A stretch of DNA of 64,000 bases from Ignavibacteria bacterium (GTDB lineage: Bacteria; Bacteroidota; Ignavibacteria; Tepidaquicellales; Tepidaquicellaceae): positions 174,897 through 238,896 of the forward strand of contig JADJYU010000013.1 of the NCBI GenBank assembly GCA_016719565.1, given 5' to 3'. Below the pieces are notes generated by a model. The model saw only the letters and a program-made list of their open reading frames with translations, made no database searches and was not told the DNA's origin. Shown piece by piece: positions 47,401 through 60,887 of the stretch. Position 1 is the stretch's first letter. Every line of letters begins with the position of its first letter. The translations under genes and the position numbers were made by a program.

Positions 47401-48220
47401 TCCGGAATATTATTCATAGTTAATCCTCCATGAAAAATATAAGCTTTTCCTTTTAAAGGCGACAGACCAATTGCACCAATCAAAACATCAGAAAAACCGT
47501 CACCATTTACATCACCGGCATTAGAAACTGAAAAGCCAAACTGGTCATTTACAGCTTCTCCGGTCATTATCAAATCAGCAGAATTATTCATAACTGCACC
47601 GCCGAAATAGATATAAGACCTACCGGACCAGTTACCGCCTGAATCATTCCGGCTTGCTCCGACAATTACATCCCAATATCCGTCACCGTTCAAATCACCA
47701 GCTGTAGAGACTGAGGCTCCGAAATAATCAAATTCTGCTGCACCGGTCAGGGTTACATCAGCTATAGTATTCATGTTTAATCCACCGTAATAAATATATA
47801 CCCTTCCTGTATAAAATTATATGCAAAAGCTCCTACAATTATGTCATCGTAACCATCGCCATTTACATCTCCAGCAGTCGAAACAGAATTTCCAAAATTT
47901 GTATTTGTTCCCTGACCATTAAATATCTTTCTTTGCAACGCATCACCCGGATCTTCAGGTATTTCACGGGATGTGCCATTATCTGACTCCGGGTTTATTC
48001 TGTTTCCGTTCTCATCTCGAAGATCATTAAGCCAGTCATCTGTTACACCATTTGGAAGGAATCTTTTTTTTTCTGAAGATTGTGATATTGAATGCTCTGC
48101 TGACAAAGGATATTTAATTTCCGGTTTTTGCCAGTTTGCAAGAACAGAATTTGATAAAATAAATATCAATAAATTGACACCTATGTAAGAAAAGTTAGTA
48201 AAACTGTATTTAATTTTCAT
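44422..48220 (-). pseudogene. FG-GAP (integrin-like) repeat protein with dockerin-like C-terminal module, frame broken about eight times
   Basis: One gene of ~1260 codons, read in overlapping minus-strand pieces. Start: signal peptide near IGVNLLIFILSNSVLA, then DDWLNDLRDENGNR. About a dozen FG-GAP repeats follow, each like STAGDVNGDGYSDVIVGA with a YIYFGG strand. Next is a fibronectin-III-like domain (SPQNLAANSKINYINLSWNQ) and the C-terminal module: RHRNSIETWSS, YSGDVNQDGAVDITD, and after a last shift DGVVDILDSSIADNN and NFIGKITP-stop. FG-GAP repeats form calcium-binding propellers. Each break looks like a single-base change. At the first (near 47810) adding one base gives TGRVYIYYGG. Confidence 0.75.
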
Positions 48221-48332
48221 TTTGAAGTGATTTAAATTTTAAAAAATTACAAAAGTATTAAAAAATTATTTCACAATTTAGTGTTGCATATTATTTTTAT
48301 AAACTTAATTTTTTTATAAACAAATTCATAGT

Positions 48333-50979
48333 TCACGGTGTAACTTTTCCAATAAAGTTAAAACTATTATTATCTGTATAAACCGCATCAGCTACATCAA
48401 TGATCTCATCGCCATTCAAATCAGTTGATACATACCCTGAAGCAAAATTAAAAGCATCATTGTCTATCAAACTTCCATCAACAATGTCGATAATTCCGTC
48501 CTGATTAACATCTCCACTATATATTCCAAATTTTACGGGCGATTCATCTACTAGGATCATATTATTTCCATAAGCTTTAGTATGTGAAGTAGTAAAATCA
48601 TAATTAAGTAAAGTGGGAATAAACTGCTGTGGCAACTTACTCCATGTCTCAAGAGAATTTCTATGTTTTATTTGAATGTAATAATTTCTTTCATTTGTTG
48701 CATTATGAAATGTTAAATTACTTGTTCCATCTGTACTCAAGAATGCTTTAGATGAATCAATTATGGAATAAGGAAAATATAATTTCTTAAAAATACTTTT
48801 AGAGTATCTTGAATTATTAGGTTACTTGATGAATTATAAATTCCCTGAATATATACTTTTAAGTTAAGAATTAAAACTGAGCCGTGATAAACAAATGTCC
48901 TGCCTACGTACTTTCCAAAATTAAAAGTCCAAGCTCCAACAATTACATCAGAATAACCATCACCGTTCACATCGCCTGCAGATGAAACACTATGGCCAAA
49001 ACCTGAATTTTCCTGGTCACTTTCTGCTGTCCAGTTTGCTGAGTACGACAATCCTGCTGCCGAGCCATGATATACAAAAACTCTGCCTTCATCTGTTTCT
49101 CCGTTGTCATATAATAAAGCTCCTACTATCACATCAGAATAGCCGTCACCATTCACATCACCAGCTGTGGAAACACTGTATCCGAATGAAGATCCCGACT
49201 GATTACTTTCTGCTGTCCAGTTTGTTGAATCAGATAATCCTGCTGCCGAGCCATGATATACAAAAACTCTGCCTTCATCTGACTCTCCGTTGTCATATGA
49301 TAGAGCTCCTACAATCACATCGGAATATCCGTCACCATTCACATCACCAGCTGGGGAGACACTATTACCGAACCATGCGCCTGCCTGATGGCTTTCAACT
49401 GTCCAGTTTACTGAATCAGATAATCCTGCTGCTGAGCCGTGATATACAAAAGCTCTTCCCAAATATGGAGTTCCTATTATCACATCAGAATAACTATCAT
49501 TGTTAACATCCCCGCTGTGGAAACACTATAACCGAATTGAGCATTCACCAGATTGCTTTCTATTGTCCAATTCACTGTATCTGACAATCCTGATGAAGAT
49601 CCATTATAGATAAATACTTTTCCTTCATTAGCTTGTCCATTGTTATAAAGCGGCGCACCAATAATCACATCAGAATAACCATCACTGTTCAAATCGCCTG
49701 CAGATGAAACACTATGTCCAAAATGTGCACTTGCCTGATTACATTCTGCTGTCCAGTTTGCTGAATCAGATAATCCTTCTGCAGAGCCATGGAAAACAAA
49801 TACTTTACCTTGTGGTTGCATGAATCCTATATAACTTGCAATAAAATCAGAATATCCATCACCATTTACATCTCCTGCTGTGGATACACTCCAGCCAAAT
49901 ATAGCATCGCTTACGTTACTTTCTGATGTCCAATTTGCAACTAAAGATAACCCATTACCCGATCCAAAATAAACATAAATCCTTCCTTCATTACCTTGCC
50001 CGTTACCATAACCTATTGCACCAATAATTACATCAGAATAACCATCACCATTCACATCGCCTGCAGATGAGACACTAAATCAAAAAGTATCATCACTTTC
50101 AGCTGTCCAATCAGGACTTATAGAAAGGGTCAATAATAATGGGATATGTAGCTTCATCATCATTTACATTTATATAGAATGATTTTGATTTTTTGATTTT
50201 CTTTTAAACATATTTTCTGTTTTCTCAAAGTATGCATAAAGTTCTTTTCCAGTCGCATCCCAAACTTTTAAACCCGAGTACTTCATTTTCTCACTACCAT
50301 TTTTATCTTTAAACAACAACTCATCTGTTCCGACTATCATATTTAATTTTGTATCAGCAACAATATTCAATCTTAAGTTACCTTCAACTTCCGGTTTTTT
50401 CTTTATAATAAAATCCTGACGCATGCCTTTTTTTTCATTTAAATAGTCAATCCGAATTTCGTCGTTTTCTATGTAAGCTTTATTACCGGATGCTTTGAGT
50501 TCGCCATCAGTAATTTTGTATTCTTCATTCTGTATTTTAAAATCAATACTCCACTCATCAACTGTTTTGAACTCCTTATCTTTTTCTTCTAACGTATTGT
50601 CATTCACATCAAAAAGCGGGATCTTGTTTGATCTTGTCATTGCAGTGAATCCGTCATTATAATAAATAAAACGAATATTGTTTGCTCTGTTAGGTGACTG
50701 AAAAGCTCCGAGCTCTTCGCTGTAAGATATATTGTATTCTTCTTTTTCAATATTTTCGATTGCAGACTGATACCAGCCCTGATCAACATTCTCATTGTCG
50801 GGTAAATTACTTTTATTATCAGGAACTCCTTTCACTGTTTCAATAAAAGATGGCGGATCCGGACATTCTAGTTTTTGGGAAATTAAATTGTCATTGCTGC
50901 TTTGAGTTGTAACGGATTGTTTTTGAAAAGCTAAAGAAAGAATAATTGCTGTGGAGAAAAGGAGTAAAGTTGTTTTCAT
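48333..50979 (-). pseudogene. FG-GAP repeat protein with pro-domain and dockerin-like C-terminal module, frame broken
   Basis: About 880 codons. The first 270 residues (48333-50979 read on the minus strand, N-terminus at 50979) are intact: signal peptide LLLFSTAIILSLAF, then a beta-rich N-terminal domain with NNIRFIYYNDGFTAM, NKAYIENDEIRIDYLNEKKG and LKVWDATGKELYAYFE. A break near 50180 leads to INVNDDEATYPIIIDPLSIS. Then FG-GAP repeats (GRVFVYHGSAAGLSDS, STAGDVNGDGYSDVIVGA). The C-terminal module has KHRNSLETWSK, SGDVNQDGIIDIVDGSLID and NFIGKVTP-stop. Further breaks lie near 48750, 49490 and 50060. Confidence 0.75.
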
Positions 50980-51161
50980 ATTTGTTTGTATTTGGGTTAA
51001 AGTTTAGAAAACTATTAAATCATATTGATAGTAAAAATTTTATTTTTTTCAGAGAATTAACTAAATAAAAAAATTAATCATGTCCTGTAAAATTCAATTA
51101 TAAACTTATACTCATTTGTTCTGAAATGAAAATAACTGAATTTAATTATAATTTAAAATCA

Positions 51162-51190
51162 AAAGCCGATATATGAAATCTACCGGCTTT
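51162..51190. terminator. Terminator-like hairpin
   Basis: AAAGCCG (51162-51168) and CGGCTTT (51184-51190) with a loop resembling that at 44352-44386 (TGAAATC shared). Located 48 bp downstream of the stop of the 51238-53146 gene (minus strand). Confidence 0.55.
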
Positions 51191-51237
51191 CATACATCTA
51201 AAATAAAATATATTGTTACAATGGATACAAATTATAA

Positions 51238-53146
51238 TTATGGTGTGATCTTGGTCACAAAATTATATCCATTATTATCTGCAAATACCGCATCCGAAAC
51301 ATCTACGACAATATCTCCATTAATATCCGTGGGCAAGTAATAGCCCGACATGAAGTTTGCAGCATCATTGTCTATTAGACTTCCATCAGGTAGATCAATT
51401 GTTCCGTCCTGATTTACATCACCACTAAATAGACAGTATTTATTTCCCCGTAGTGTTAAATTGTTTCCATATGCCATTGATATAGAAGAGGTAAAATCAT
51501 AATTATAAATTGATCCGTTATTCAAAAGACTTTCTCCTCCTTTTTACTCCAGGTTTCAATTGTATTAAAATGTTTTACTGCAATAAAATATATGCCAGAT
51601 TTTGCATTATGAAATTTAAATAATCCTTTAAAAGAAATTGAATCAATAACTGATCTGGCAGAATCGACTTTATTGTAAGGCGAAGTAATTTGATAAAGAT
51701 ATGCTGTAACAGTATCTCGTCTTGACATCAGATTAAACAATGGATAATACATCCCTTCGAAAAGTATATTTATATCTAAGTATATCGGAAGAATAGTAGT
51801 GAAATTCCAAACCACTGAACTTAACATTCCTCCTAAAGAGTCTTTTGCCCTTACTCTCCAATAATATTTAGAATCATCTTGAAATCCTTTAACTATCTTA
51901 GAAGTATCAATTAAAATTGTATCGCTTACAAATATATTATTGAAATTAAGGTCATTTGAAATATCTAATATGTAATAAATTGCAGAATTGATTTTATTCC
52001 ATTTGAAATTAATAGTATTCGGGTTATTTATAGAATTATTTGCTGGGGTAATTAATTCTGGGGTTGAAGAAATATTCAAGTTTGTTTTTATACAGTAAAA
52101 TCCTGTCTGTCTGTCAGATGCTGCAATTTTTCCTGAAGGAAACAGATATACTCCCCAGCATCCGTTATATGATTCATTGTTATTGGAAGGATATGTATCA
52201 TACCAGGCAATTTCCTGCGGTACATCCGGATTAGAAATATTGAGAATCCTGATACCAGCTGAATAGTGCGCTACTATAGCTATGTTTCCGTATGTTTCAA
52301 CATTATGAACTATTGAAGCTGTGATACCGGTAGGCTGCCATGCAGTAACATAAGTAATATTATTCAGATCTTCTATATTCCATACTTTTAATCTGAAAGG
52401 AGCATCTCCAATTTCATCCGTTACAAATAATCTTTTTCTGTCTTCCGATAATGCCGTATTGTGCGGGCCGGATCCGGGAAGATTTGAAAAGTTCTGACTG
52501 TTGAAGGAGAATTCTTATTTGTTGCGCTGATTATTGAAACTTCACCGCTATTTATATTTGCTGCATAGATAGTATCATTTACGACTCTGCAGTCATGTAC
52601 ATATTTAGTAGTCCACTGACCGAGCTTAACAGGATTTTCAGGGTCTATTACATCAAGTATTGTAATTCCGCCGTTTGCTGCAGAATTGCCTCCATTCAGA
52701 TAAAGATAATGTCCGGACTGAGAAATAGAAAGAGTTCGGGAATATCCTGTATAGAACCAAGTCTTCACAAGACTAACAGAATCAGGAAGATACTGCAGGT
52801 CTATAATTTGAAGTCTGCTATTATTAGCTTCTGAAACTACATAAGCATAATGAGAATATGTTTTCATTTCTCTCCAGTTATTATTCGGGCCTGTAACAAA
52901 ATCAACTTCACGGATATTTGCTGAATCAGTAATATCTATAAGCTGTGCCGTTTGGACAGCCAAGTATAACATATTCCCTGCCATTAGGCGCTACATAACC
53001 CCATATTGCTGAATATAAGTAATTACTCAGCGTATGCTGGTTAAGATTCTTTAAAAGATAAGTACCTTGGTTTGGTAATTGCGAATATGAATAGTTCGTT
53101 AAAATTAAGACGAATTTAATTATAATCAGAACTGTAAATTTTTCAT
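51238..53146 (-). pseudogene. LVIVD-repeat 'choice-of-anchor B' protein with dockerin-like C-terminal module, frame broken
   Basis: About 636 codons from ATG 53146. A missing T in TTT a few codons in restores a signal peptide (TVLIIIKFVLILTNYSYSQL), then LPNQGTYLLKNLNQHTLSNY and YSAIWGYVAPNGREYVI. LVIVD-type blades follow (LIDITDSANIREVDFV, GGITILDVIDPENPVKLGQW, VHDCRVVNDTIYAANI), matching choice-of-anchor B proteins. An Ig/fibronectin-like domain (PANNSINNPNTINFKWNKIN) and the shared module end it: KHFNTIETWSKKE, GDVNQDGTIDLPDGSLIDND, NFVTKITP-stop. Breaks fall near 53135, 52985, 52430, 52090 and 51535. Exported; ligand unknown. Confidence 0.75.
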
Positions 53147-53312
53147 TTATTAAACTGAATTATTTTAAAATTAAAAACATTAATTATTTTTATATTTTCA
53201 TCTCTAAATATACACATAAGTTTTCCGTTTGGAAATTTTTTGCATTTCAATCTAAATTGTTATTGTAGATGAATAGTCATCTATTTTTTAAAAAATTTAT
53301 TATTTAATTTAT
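53147..53312. other. Short A/T-rich gap
   Basis: No gene or clear hairpin. Confidence 0.4.
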
Positions 53313-56300
53313 TCACGGCGTAATCTTCGAAACAAAATTGAATGCATTATTCTCAGCTATTATTACATCAGATACATCAGTAAAATAATCTCCGTTTAAA
53401 TCCGTTGTTACATATCCTGAAGAAAAATTAAATGCATCATTTTCTATAGATGTCTGATCTGATAAATCAATTACACCATCATAATTGATATCGCCACTGT
53501 AAAAACAATATTTAGTGCCGACTAATACAGAATTATTACCATAAGTGTTATTTCTTGCATATGTAAAATCATAATTTGAAGTCGCTTCGTTAACAACTAA
53601 ATGACCACCGGATTTGCTCCAGGACTCCAGTGAATTTCTATGAAAAATCCTGATGTAATAATTTGCTGTTGGAATATTTTGGAAAATACATTGTGCTGTT
53701 AAAGTATTGGAATCAATAACTGAAGTTGCAGAATCTACTGTATTATATGGGCTTAATATATTTTTTAAATAAACTTTAATTGTATCAGATAAATTTAACG
53801 TTGATCCGTTGTATAATCCTTCAGGACTGGAAATAATATTCAATTGAGTAATAGCTTGTTGAGTTTCAATAACTATATTGTCCAGAAAAAAATTATTCGC
53901 ATAACCGCTTTTCGCTCTGAATCTAATTTTATTTGTACCGGTAGGTAATGTCCACTGTTTTGTCTGCCATTGATTTGGTGCCGGAATAAATTCATAACCA
54001 ATTGCCGGAACTGTATTCAATGCATATATACCGGATGCGGATGCATTCCCGTAAAGATTTACTAATACAGAAAAAGTTGAACCGTTGTTTGTTGAAGTTT
54101 CAATTGAAATAGAATCTGTACCGGAAGTGTATGGTGCGTATGCATAATCATATATTAATTTACTTTGGGACAACAATGGTGAAAATTCCGGTGATGTTAA
54201 GTATTGATATGGAATGTTAGAGTTAGCACTGTAGAAATTATAGTAAGAAGATCCGTTTCCTTTTCCATAACCGGAAACAGTTGAATCCCTTTTCCAATAT
54301 TGAGTCCCCGGTCCAGTCCTTGTCCAACCATTTGGAGGAAAGATATTTGATGAAAAATCCTGTTCTAATGCAACAGAGAAAGTTCCAAAATTTGGTGTTA
54401 GTTTTCCGACTTTGACATTATTCCCAGGATTTGCATCATTTAGAATATAAATAGAATCTTTAACAGTATATGAAACACCTGAATTGAAATTCCATGAATC
54501 AAATAAAACTTCAGCATTACTGTACGGTGCTAAATTATTAATAGTCTTTGTACTTGAATAATTTCCGGGTGTAATTTTTCTAGTTACATTAAATGATGCA
54601 GCAATAAAAGAGCTGTTATTTCTAACAGTACCGCTTGGAATAATGTTGGAATTTGCATAAAATACAATTCCAGTATCACCTATTGAAAGAGCTTCTATAT
54701 CAATTTGCTCCGAATTCGGAAAATAAGAGTAATTAATCCTTAATTTCCATAATGAACTACCCTGCATTGAAAGTAGATAACTTCTGTCCGGAATAAGAAT
54801 ACCTCCGCCGTGTCCGCTGAGTCCCTGACTGATATTTGTCCATGTGACTCCGCCGTCAAGACTCATTGTTGCTGCCGCTCCCCAGCTACCTGTAATTATT
54901 AAATTGGGATCTTCTTTACAAATATCAGAACCCCAACCGGAAAATCCTGTCTGATGACTAAGGAAAAAAGAATCTCCGTAATTAGTTGATTTGTAGATCC
55001 TGCTGCCGCTCCATTCAGTAGCCCATATTACGGATTTATCAAAAATTGAATTTGACATTGAAGGAATTTCACTTGAGTTAGCTGTGTGAACATCTGTCCA
55101 GTTCACTCCGCCGTTCACTGATTTAAATATTTTAGCCTGTCCGCTGCCTGTAATTCCGTCCGCGACAAAAATTACATTTGAACTGTCATACATAACGATA
55201 ATATCACACGGGCTTCTGAAAGGATAATTATTACTTATCTCATTCCATGTAGCACCGTCATCAGTTGATTTCCAGAATCCGCCGTTGTCAGGCGTGAAAT
55301 AAAATACATGCGGATCATTCTGGTCCATCTCAAGCGGCTGTCCGTAATTGCTGAAAGGCATAGACAATACTTCAGCCCAGGACTGTCCGTAATTTGTAGT
55401 TCTGTACACTTTATCCGGTGATGATTCTATTGCCATAAGCCAGATGTTTGTATCAACAGGACTTACAAAAAAAGAATGAGGAGTAAATCCTGAGGGCACC
55501 TGATTTCCAATTGAACTCCACGATTCAGCTTTGTTATTGCTTCTGTAAACTTTGTTTCCGAATGCTATAAAAATTGAATTTCTGTCCATCGGATGAAGAG
55601 ACATATTATTTCCGAGAAAATCTCCGCTGGCGCCGGGTTTTGAAACCCAATTATAAGAGACCGTTGTTCGGAAGGCAATTCCCAGGTCGTACCGCCGTTA
55701 GTGGTTCTGATAATGGCATTATTCATACTGCTCACTGCAAAACCCAAACCGGAGAATATCACCATATCCTTAAGATCCGCAAGCGTTGGATTTTTTTCAA
55801 AATTCAAAAATTCAGTGTTACCGTTTATATTATTTCTTATAAATCCGCCTCCGCCACAGATACGAATGTCATTAATACTCACACCTGACACAGAATTAAT
55901 ATCAGATCTTGTTCTGGTATTTACGGAAGTCCATGAAGAACTGCCGTTTTTATTTAGTAAAATACCATATTCACCGGTTACTAATATATATGATCCGAAA
56001 AATTTAACATCAATTAAGTTTCTGCTTGTGCCTGAAATTTCCTGACTCCAGCTCAAACCTCCGTTTGTTGTTAAAAAAATACTTCCACTACTGCCTACAA
56101 CTCTGCCGGTATTTAGATCTATAAAATCAATGGCACTAAGATTTACAGTATTTATTCCGGAGTTACTTAACGTCCAGTTTATTCCTCCGTTTAATGTTTT
56201 ATAAACTTTTCCGGAATTACCACATACAAATCCAACATTAGCATCTATAAAGTCAATTGAATTCAAGTTTTCAGAACTGCCAACTGAATAATTCAAAATC

Positions 56301-56593
56301 GAAGATAAAAAAGTTTGAGTTTTAAAAACTTTTCCACTGTCTGCAGAAATCCAATAATCATTTCCATAAGTACAAACATCATTAAAATTTATATTGTAAT
56401 TCGGATAAGATGTCCAATTTGATCCACCGTTAATTGAACGATATAATTTTCCGGAATTACCCACAGCAATTGCACTCAGACCATCGGAAGTGGATACACT
56501 GTTGAATCCTTGAGCATAAATTTTATTATTTGAGAAAAAACTTGTGTATGCAAATAAGATTAGAAATAAGAAAGGTAGTATTGTTGATTTCAT
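53313..56593 (-). CDS. YCF48/BNR propeller protein with dockerin-like C-terminal module (frame broken near 55665)
   Basis: About 1090 codons, broken once. N-terminus: signal peptide (ILPFLFLILFAYTSFF), then propeller blades with YCF48-type motifs (GFVCGNSGKVYKTLNGGINW, GSIFLTTNGGLSWSQ). After the break at about 55662-55672 the frame resumes VSYNWVSKPGASGDFLGNNM with BNR blades (YRTTNYGQSWAEV, KSTDDGATWNEI). A jelly-roll-like domain follows (RFRAKSGYANNFFLDNIVIE), then the module: DTIKVYLKNILSPYNTVDSA, RNSLESWSK, SGDINYDGVIDLSDQTSIEN and NFVSKITP-stop. Surface or secreted. Confidence 0.82.
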
Positions 56594-57154
56594 ATTTTCT
56601 TTAATTTTGAATAATGAAGAATACCCATTTGATTTACCAAAATGAATGTTAGGCAGCCATTGCCCTTTAGCAGTTCTTTTTAAAGTCAGAAGTAAAAAAA
56701 GAAGTAAAGTTTTTCATATTTAATCCACCTTTTATTTTTTAATTAAAACAATTATTTGATTACGTAAAAATAAACTTACAATAAATTATATATTTTAAAA
56801 TTATTGTGCAATTGAATTGACTTAACTCATATCAAAATTTATAAAAATTAACTTAGGTATTAAGAGAAGCTAACCAACTATTATTTTAGTGCATCATAAT
56901 ATAATCCTGAATCAGACTGCCGTTAACATAGAGAATCTTATCAGCTATCTAAAACGTCTTCACTTTTTATCAAATTCAACTCTCCAAAATAAACAAGCTA
57001 AATTCATTATTTGTATGTAATTCACAATTTTATTAATTTGACACATTAATTATTTTCTTTTTGAAGAACATATCCACAGAAATAATTCGTGGAGACAATA
57101 AAAGAAAGCAGGTCATATTAATCCACCACCGGAGGTAACAAAAAATAAAGTTTA
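56594..57154. other. Gene-free A/T-rich region between the surface-protein block and the RM island
   Basis: 561 bp without a supported gene. A GGAGGT at 57131-57136 lies 21 bp before the RM start codon, further than an ideal RBS. Confidence 0.5.
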
Positions 57155-57157
57155 TTG

Positions 57158-60100
57158 ATGAAATTATCTTTACTTCTTCCTAAAAAATCTCTCAGCAAAG
57201 CATTTCTTAAGCAGCGTCCGCTACGCAGTGAAATAAATATCTTTAAATCTAATCTTTTAAAACTCATCGGTAAGATTGATGAGATCGAGCGTGAGGAAAA
57301 TCAGAAAAATCATATACGGGATTTTTTGAGGGATACTTATTATAAGGAGAATTATGAAGTTAATACGAAAGACGACAAAGATCTTGTAATTCATACCGGT
57401 AAAACCAAAAATGAATCTGTCGGCGTGATCATTGAAGCGAAGCGTCCCGGTAATAAAAGCGAAATGATCAGCGGCGGTAAGCTGAACTGTAAAGCTTTTC
57501 AGGAATTAGTCCTGTATTACATGCATGAAAGAGCTGATGAAAAGAATATTGACGTCAAATACTGTATCGTCACTAATATTTTTGAATGGTATATTTTCGA
57601 CGCGTCCGTGTTTGAGAAATATTTTTACAGGAATAAGGAGTTTCTAAAAAAGTATGAAGAATGGAGACACGGTCAGAAAGTTACTCGCGATACGGCGCTG
57701 TTTTATAATGACATTGTAAAACCTTTCATAGACAGCATTGAAGATGAGATCCAGGCGGTTCATTTTGACATAAGGGATTATGAGGAAATTTTAAAAAGCG
57801 TTAATGCTGAAGATGACAAAGAAAAATCTCTCATCTCTTTATATAAATTATTCTCTCCCCATCACCTGCTCAGAGTTTCGTTTGCAGATGACAGTAATAA
57901 ACTCGATGAAAGTTTTTATAAAGAACTTCTGCACATAATCGGTCTGGAAGAAGTAAAGGAAGGCAGTAAGCACGTCATACGCCGTAATGAAAAAGACAAA
58001 CGTGATGCGGGTTCGCTGCTTGAGAATGCCATCAGCAAGCTTTCTATCTTAGACTCAGCCGACAGGGTCTCGGATAAGGACAATTACGGCGATACCAAAG
58101 ATGAAAAGAATTTTAACATTGCGCTTGAGCTTTGCATCACCTGGATCAACCGCATACTGTTTCTGAAACTTCTCGAAGCGCAGCTTGTAAACTATCACAG
58201 CGGCTTACCGCATTACAAATTTTTAAAGCCGGAATTTCTTAAAGACTTTGATGAAGTGTTCTCGTTATTTCATCACGTGCTGGCAGTTCCGGAATCCGAA
58301 AGAGACAAGGATGTCAGAAAGAAATTTGAGTTTGTCCCTTATCTTAACAGCACTTTATTTGAGGTCAGCCCGCTGGAAAAAGAATCTATTAACATCAGCT
58401 CTCTTAACGACTCGCTTTCTCTTGAGATACTAAATAATACAATTCTCAAAAGCGACAGGAAAACAAATAAGAGCTTACCGACTCTGGAATACATTCTGAA
58501 GTTTCTTGACGCGTATGATTTTTCAAGTGAAGGCACAGAAGACATTCAGGAAAGCAACAGGACACTGATCAATGCATCCGTTCTCGGAAAAGTATTTGAG
58601 AAGATCAACGGTTATAAGGACGGTTCGATATTTACTCCCGGGTTCATAACTATGTATATGTGCAGGGAAGCGATACGTCCTGCAGTTGTGCAGAAGTTCA
58701 GGGATAAGTATAACTGGAAAGCGGACAGCTTCGACGATCTGAGAAATTTCATGATGGATAAAAAGAGCGCGGAAGATGTGAGGGAATTTAACGAGACTAT
58801 CAACTCTCTTAAAATCTGCGACCCGGCTGTTGGCAGCGGTCATTTTCTTGTTTCGTCGCTAAACGAGATCATCGCGGTCAAATCCGAACTTGGAATATTC
58901 GCGGATGAATACGGAATGCGGATCCCGGATTATGATATTTCAGTCGAGCAGGATGAACTTATCATAACCGACAGGCAGGGAGATTTTTTTGAATATAAGA
59001 TCTATCCGTCAGCTTCGGGTGACGGATTCAGAGTGAGAGGGGAGACGCAGCGGCTGCAGAGAACGCTTTTTCACGAAAAGCAAAAGATAATTGAGAATTG
59101 TTTATTCGGTGTGGATATAAATCCAAACTCAGTAAAGATCTGCCGGCTCAGACTATGGATAGAGCTTTTGAAAAACGCTTACTACAAACCTCCCTCCGGC
59201 GCGCAGCATTCAAGGGATGGCGGGATCTCCGGCGAACTCGAAACACTTCCGAATATAGACATCAATATCAAAACCGGTAACTCACTCATCAGCCGGTTCC
59301 CTCTGGATGCGAATCTTAGTAAATTCGGAAAGAGGATAGCGGACACTATTGAAGAATACAAAATAAATGTCAGGGAATATAAGAATGAAAAAGACAGGAC
59401 AAAAAAGAATAACATAGACCGTATAATAGACACGATGAAAAAGGATATCCGGACGACATTCAGCGAGAATGATCCGAAGCTTGTCCGTATGACGAAACTC
59501 AGGGGAGAGCTTGAGAATCTTGAAACACAAACGGGATTATTCGAGCAGTCAAAAAAAGAACAGAAGGAACAGGCGGCAAAAAAGAAAAAGCTTACCGCCG
59601 AACTTGCAAAGGTTCGTAAGGAAGCCGATGACATAAGGTCAAACGCGATTTACAGAAATGCATTTGAATGGCGCTTTGAATTTCCGGAAGTGTTGGATGG
59701 GGAGGGGGAGTTTGTGGGGTTTGATGTGGTGATTGGGAATCCGCCGTATGTGGATTTAAAAGGATTAGATCCAAATTTGGTTAAATATTTATTCAATAAA
59801 TTTTCAACAACTGAAAATAGAATTAATTTATATTCGATTTTATTGAATTAGGATTTAATATATTATCATCTAAAGGAATATTTTATTTCATAAATCCGAA
59901 CTCAATTTTAATGAACTCTTCTTATTTAAAGATTAGATCTCTTTTAATTGATAATTTATCCGATATAATAAAACTTCCTGATAACGTTTTTCATGAATCA
60001 AATGTAATTGTAGAAACTATTATTCTTTCTTTCAAAAAAAATATCAAAAGTGAAACGATCAATAACATAAGATATAAACATTCAGAAAAGATTATTGGTA

Positions 60101-60887
60101 TTGATCCTAAATTAAGACAATTGATTCATAAAGACATCTGGAAACTATATGAAGATTTAAAGTTTAACATTTATCTAAATGATTCCATTTCAAATATAGT
60201 AAAGAAATCTTTTTATAATTCAGAACCTTTATTCAAATTAGCAGATTTTTCATTAGGAATAACTCCTTATGATAAGTATAAAGGTCATTCTAAAGAAATA
60301 ATAGAAAATCGAAAATTTCATAGCAAAGTTAAACTAAATGATAATTATAAACCTCTGATTGCAGGCGAAAATATTACAAAGTATTTTATAAGTGAAGATA
60401 TTTCCGAATATATTAATTATGGTGTATGGCTTGGAGCTCCAAGAGAAGAAAAGTTTTTAAAAACCCCAGAGTTATTGTTAGACAGATTGTTTCGGGTAAT
60501 CCACTTAGGATTTATGCGGGGTATACAGATAAAGATTTATATTTCACTCAGATTGGATTTGGAATAATTCCTAACAATGACATTGCTCCAAAATATCTTA
60601 CTGCTATTCTGAATTCGCGATTACTTAATTTCATTCACAAATTCCTATTCCTTGATATAGAAAAAGAATTGTTTCAAAAAATCCTGATTGAGAATTGTAA
60701 AAAATTTCCAATTAAAACAGTTTCATTGTTAGATCAACAACCATATGTATCTTTTGTAGATGAAATATTGGAATCTAAGAAACAGGGAAAAGATTCGACA
60801 GCGCTTGAAGATCAGATAGACAGGATGGTTTATGAGTTGTATGGATTGACGGAGGAGGAGATAAAAGTAGTGGAGGGAATTGAATAA
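57158..60887 (+). CDS. Type IIG restriction-modification enzyme (Eco57I-like), frame broken twice
   Basis: About 1240 codons as one gene; a TTG at 57155 would add one residue. N-terminal nuclease: DDKDLVIHTGK then SVGVIIEAKRPG, a D...ExK active site (residues ~75-100). Helical middle. Methyltransferase: FTPGFITMYMCREAIRP, SAM motif I CDPAVGSGHFLVSSLNE (~residue 550), FGVDINPNSVKICRLRLWIE, then motif IV VIGNPPYVDLKG (~875). A missing T at 59838-59841 carries on into FIELGFNILSSKGIFYFINP, and a missing A at 60459-60463 into NPRVIVRQIVSGNPLRIYAG, which are the target-recognition part, ending DQIDRMVYELYGLTEEEIKV. Single-chain enzymes of this kind cut and methylate near one site. No separate specificity gene is seen. 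Confidence 0.85.

Noticed and set aside
43457..51525. Repeated ATGA overlaps between neighbouring short frames, suggesting translational coupling
   Set aside because: They arise because Met-Asn or Met-Asp codons (ATGAAT, ATGAC) contain TGA in the next frame; the pieces belong to single broken genes.
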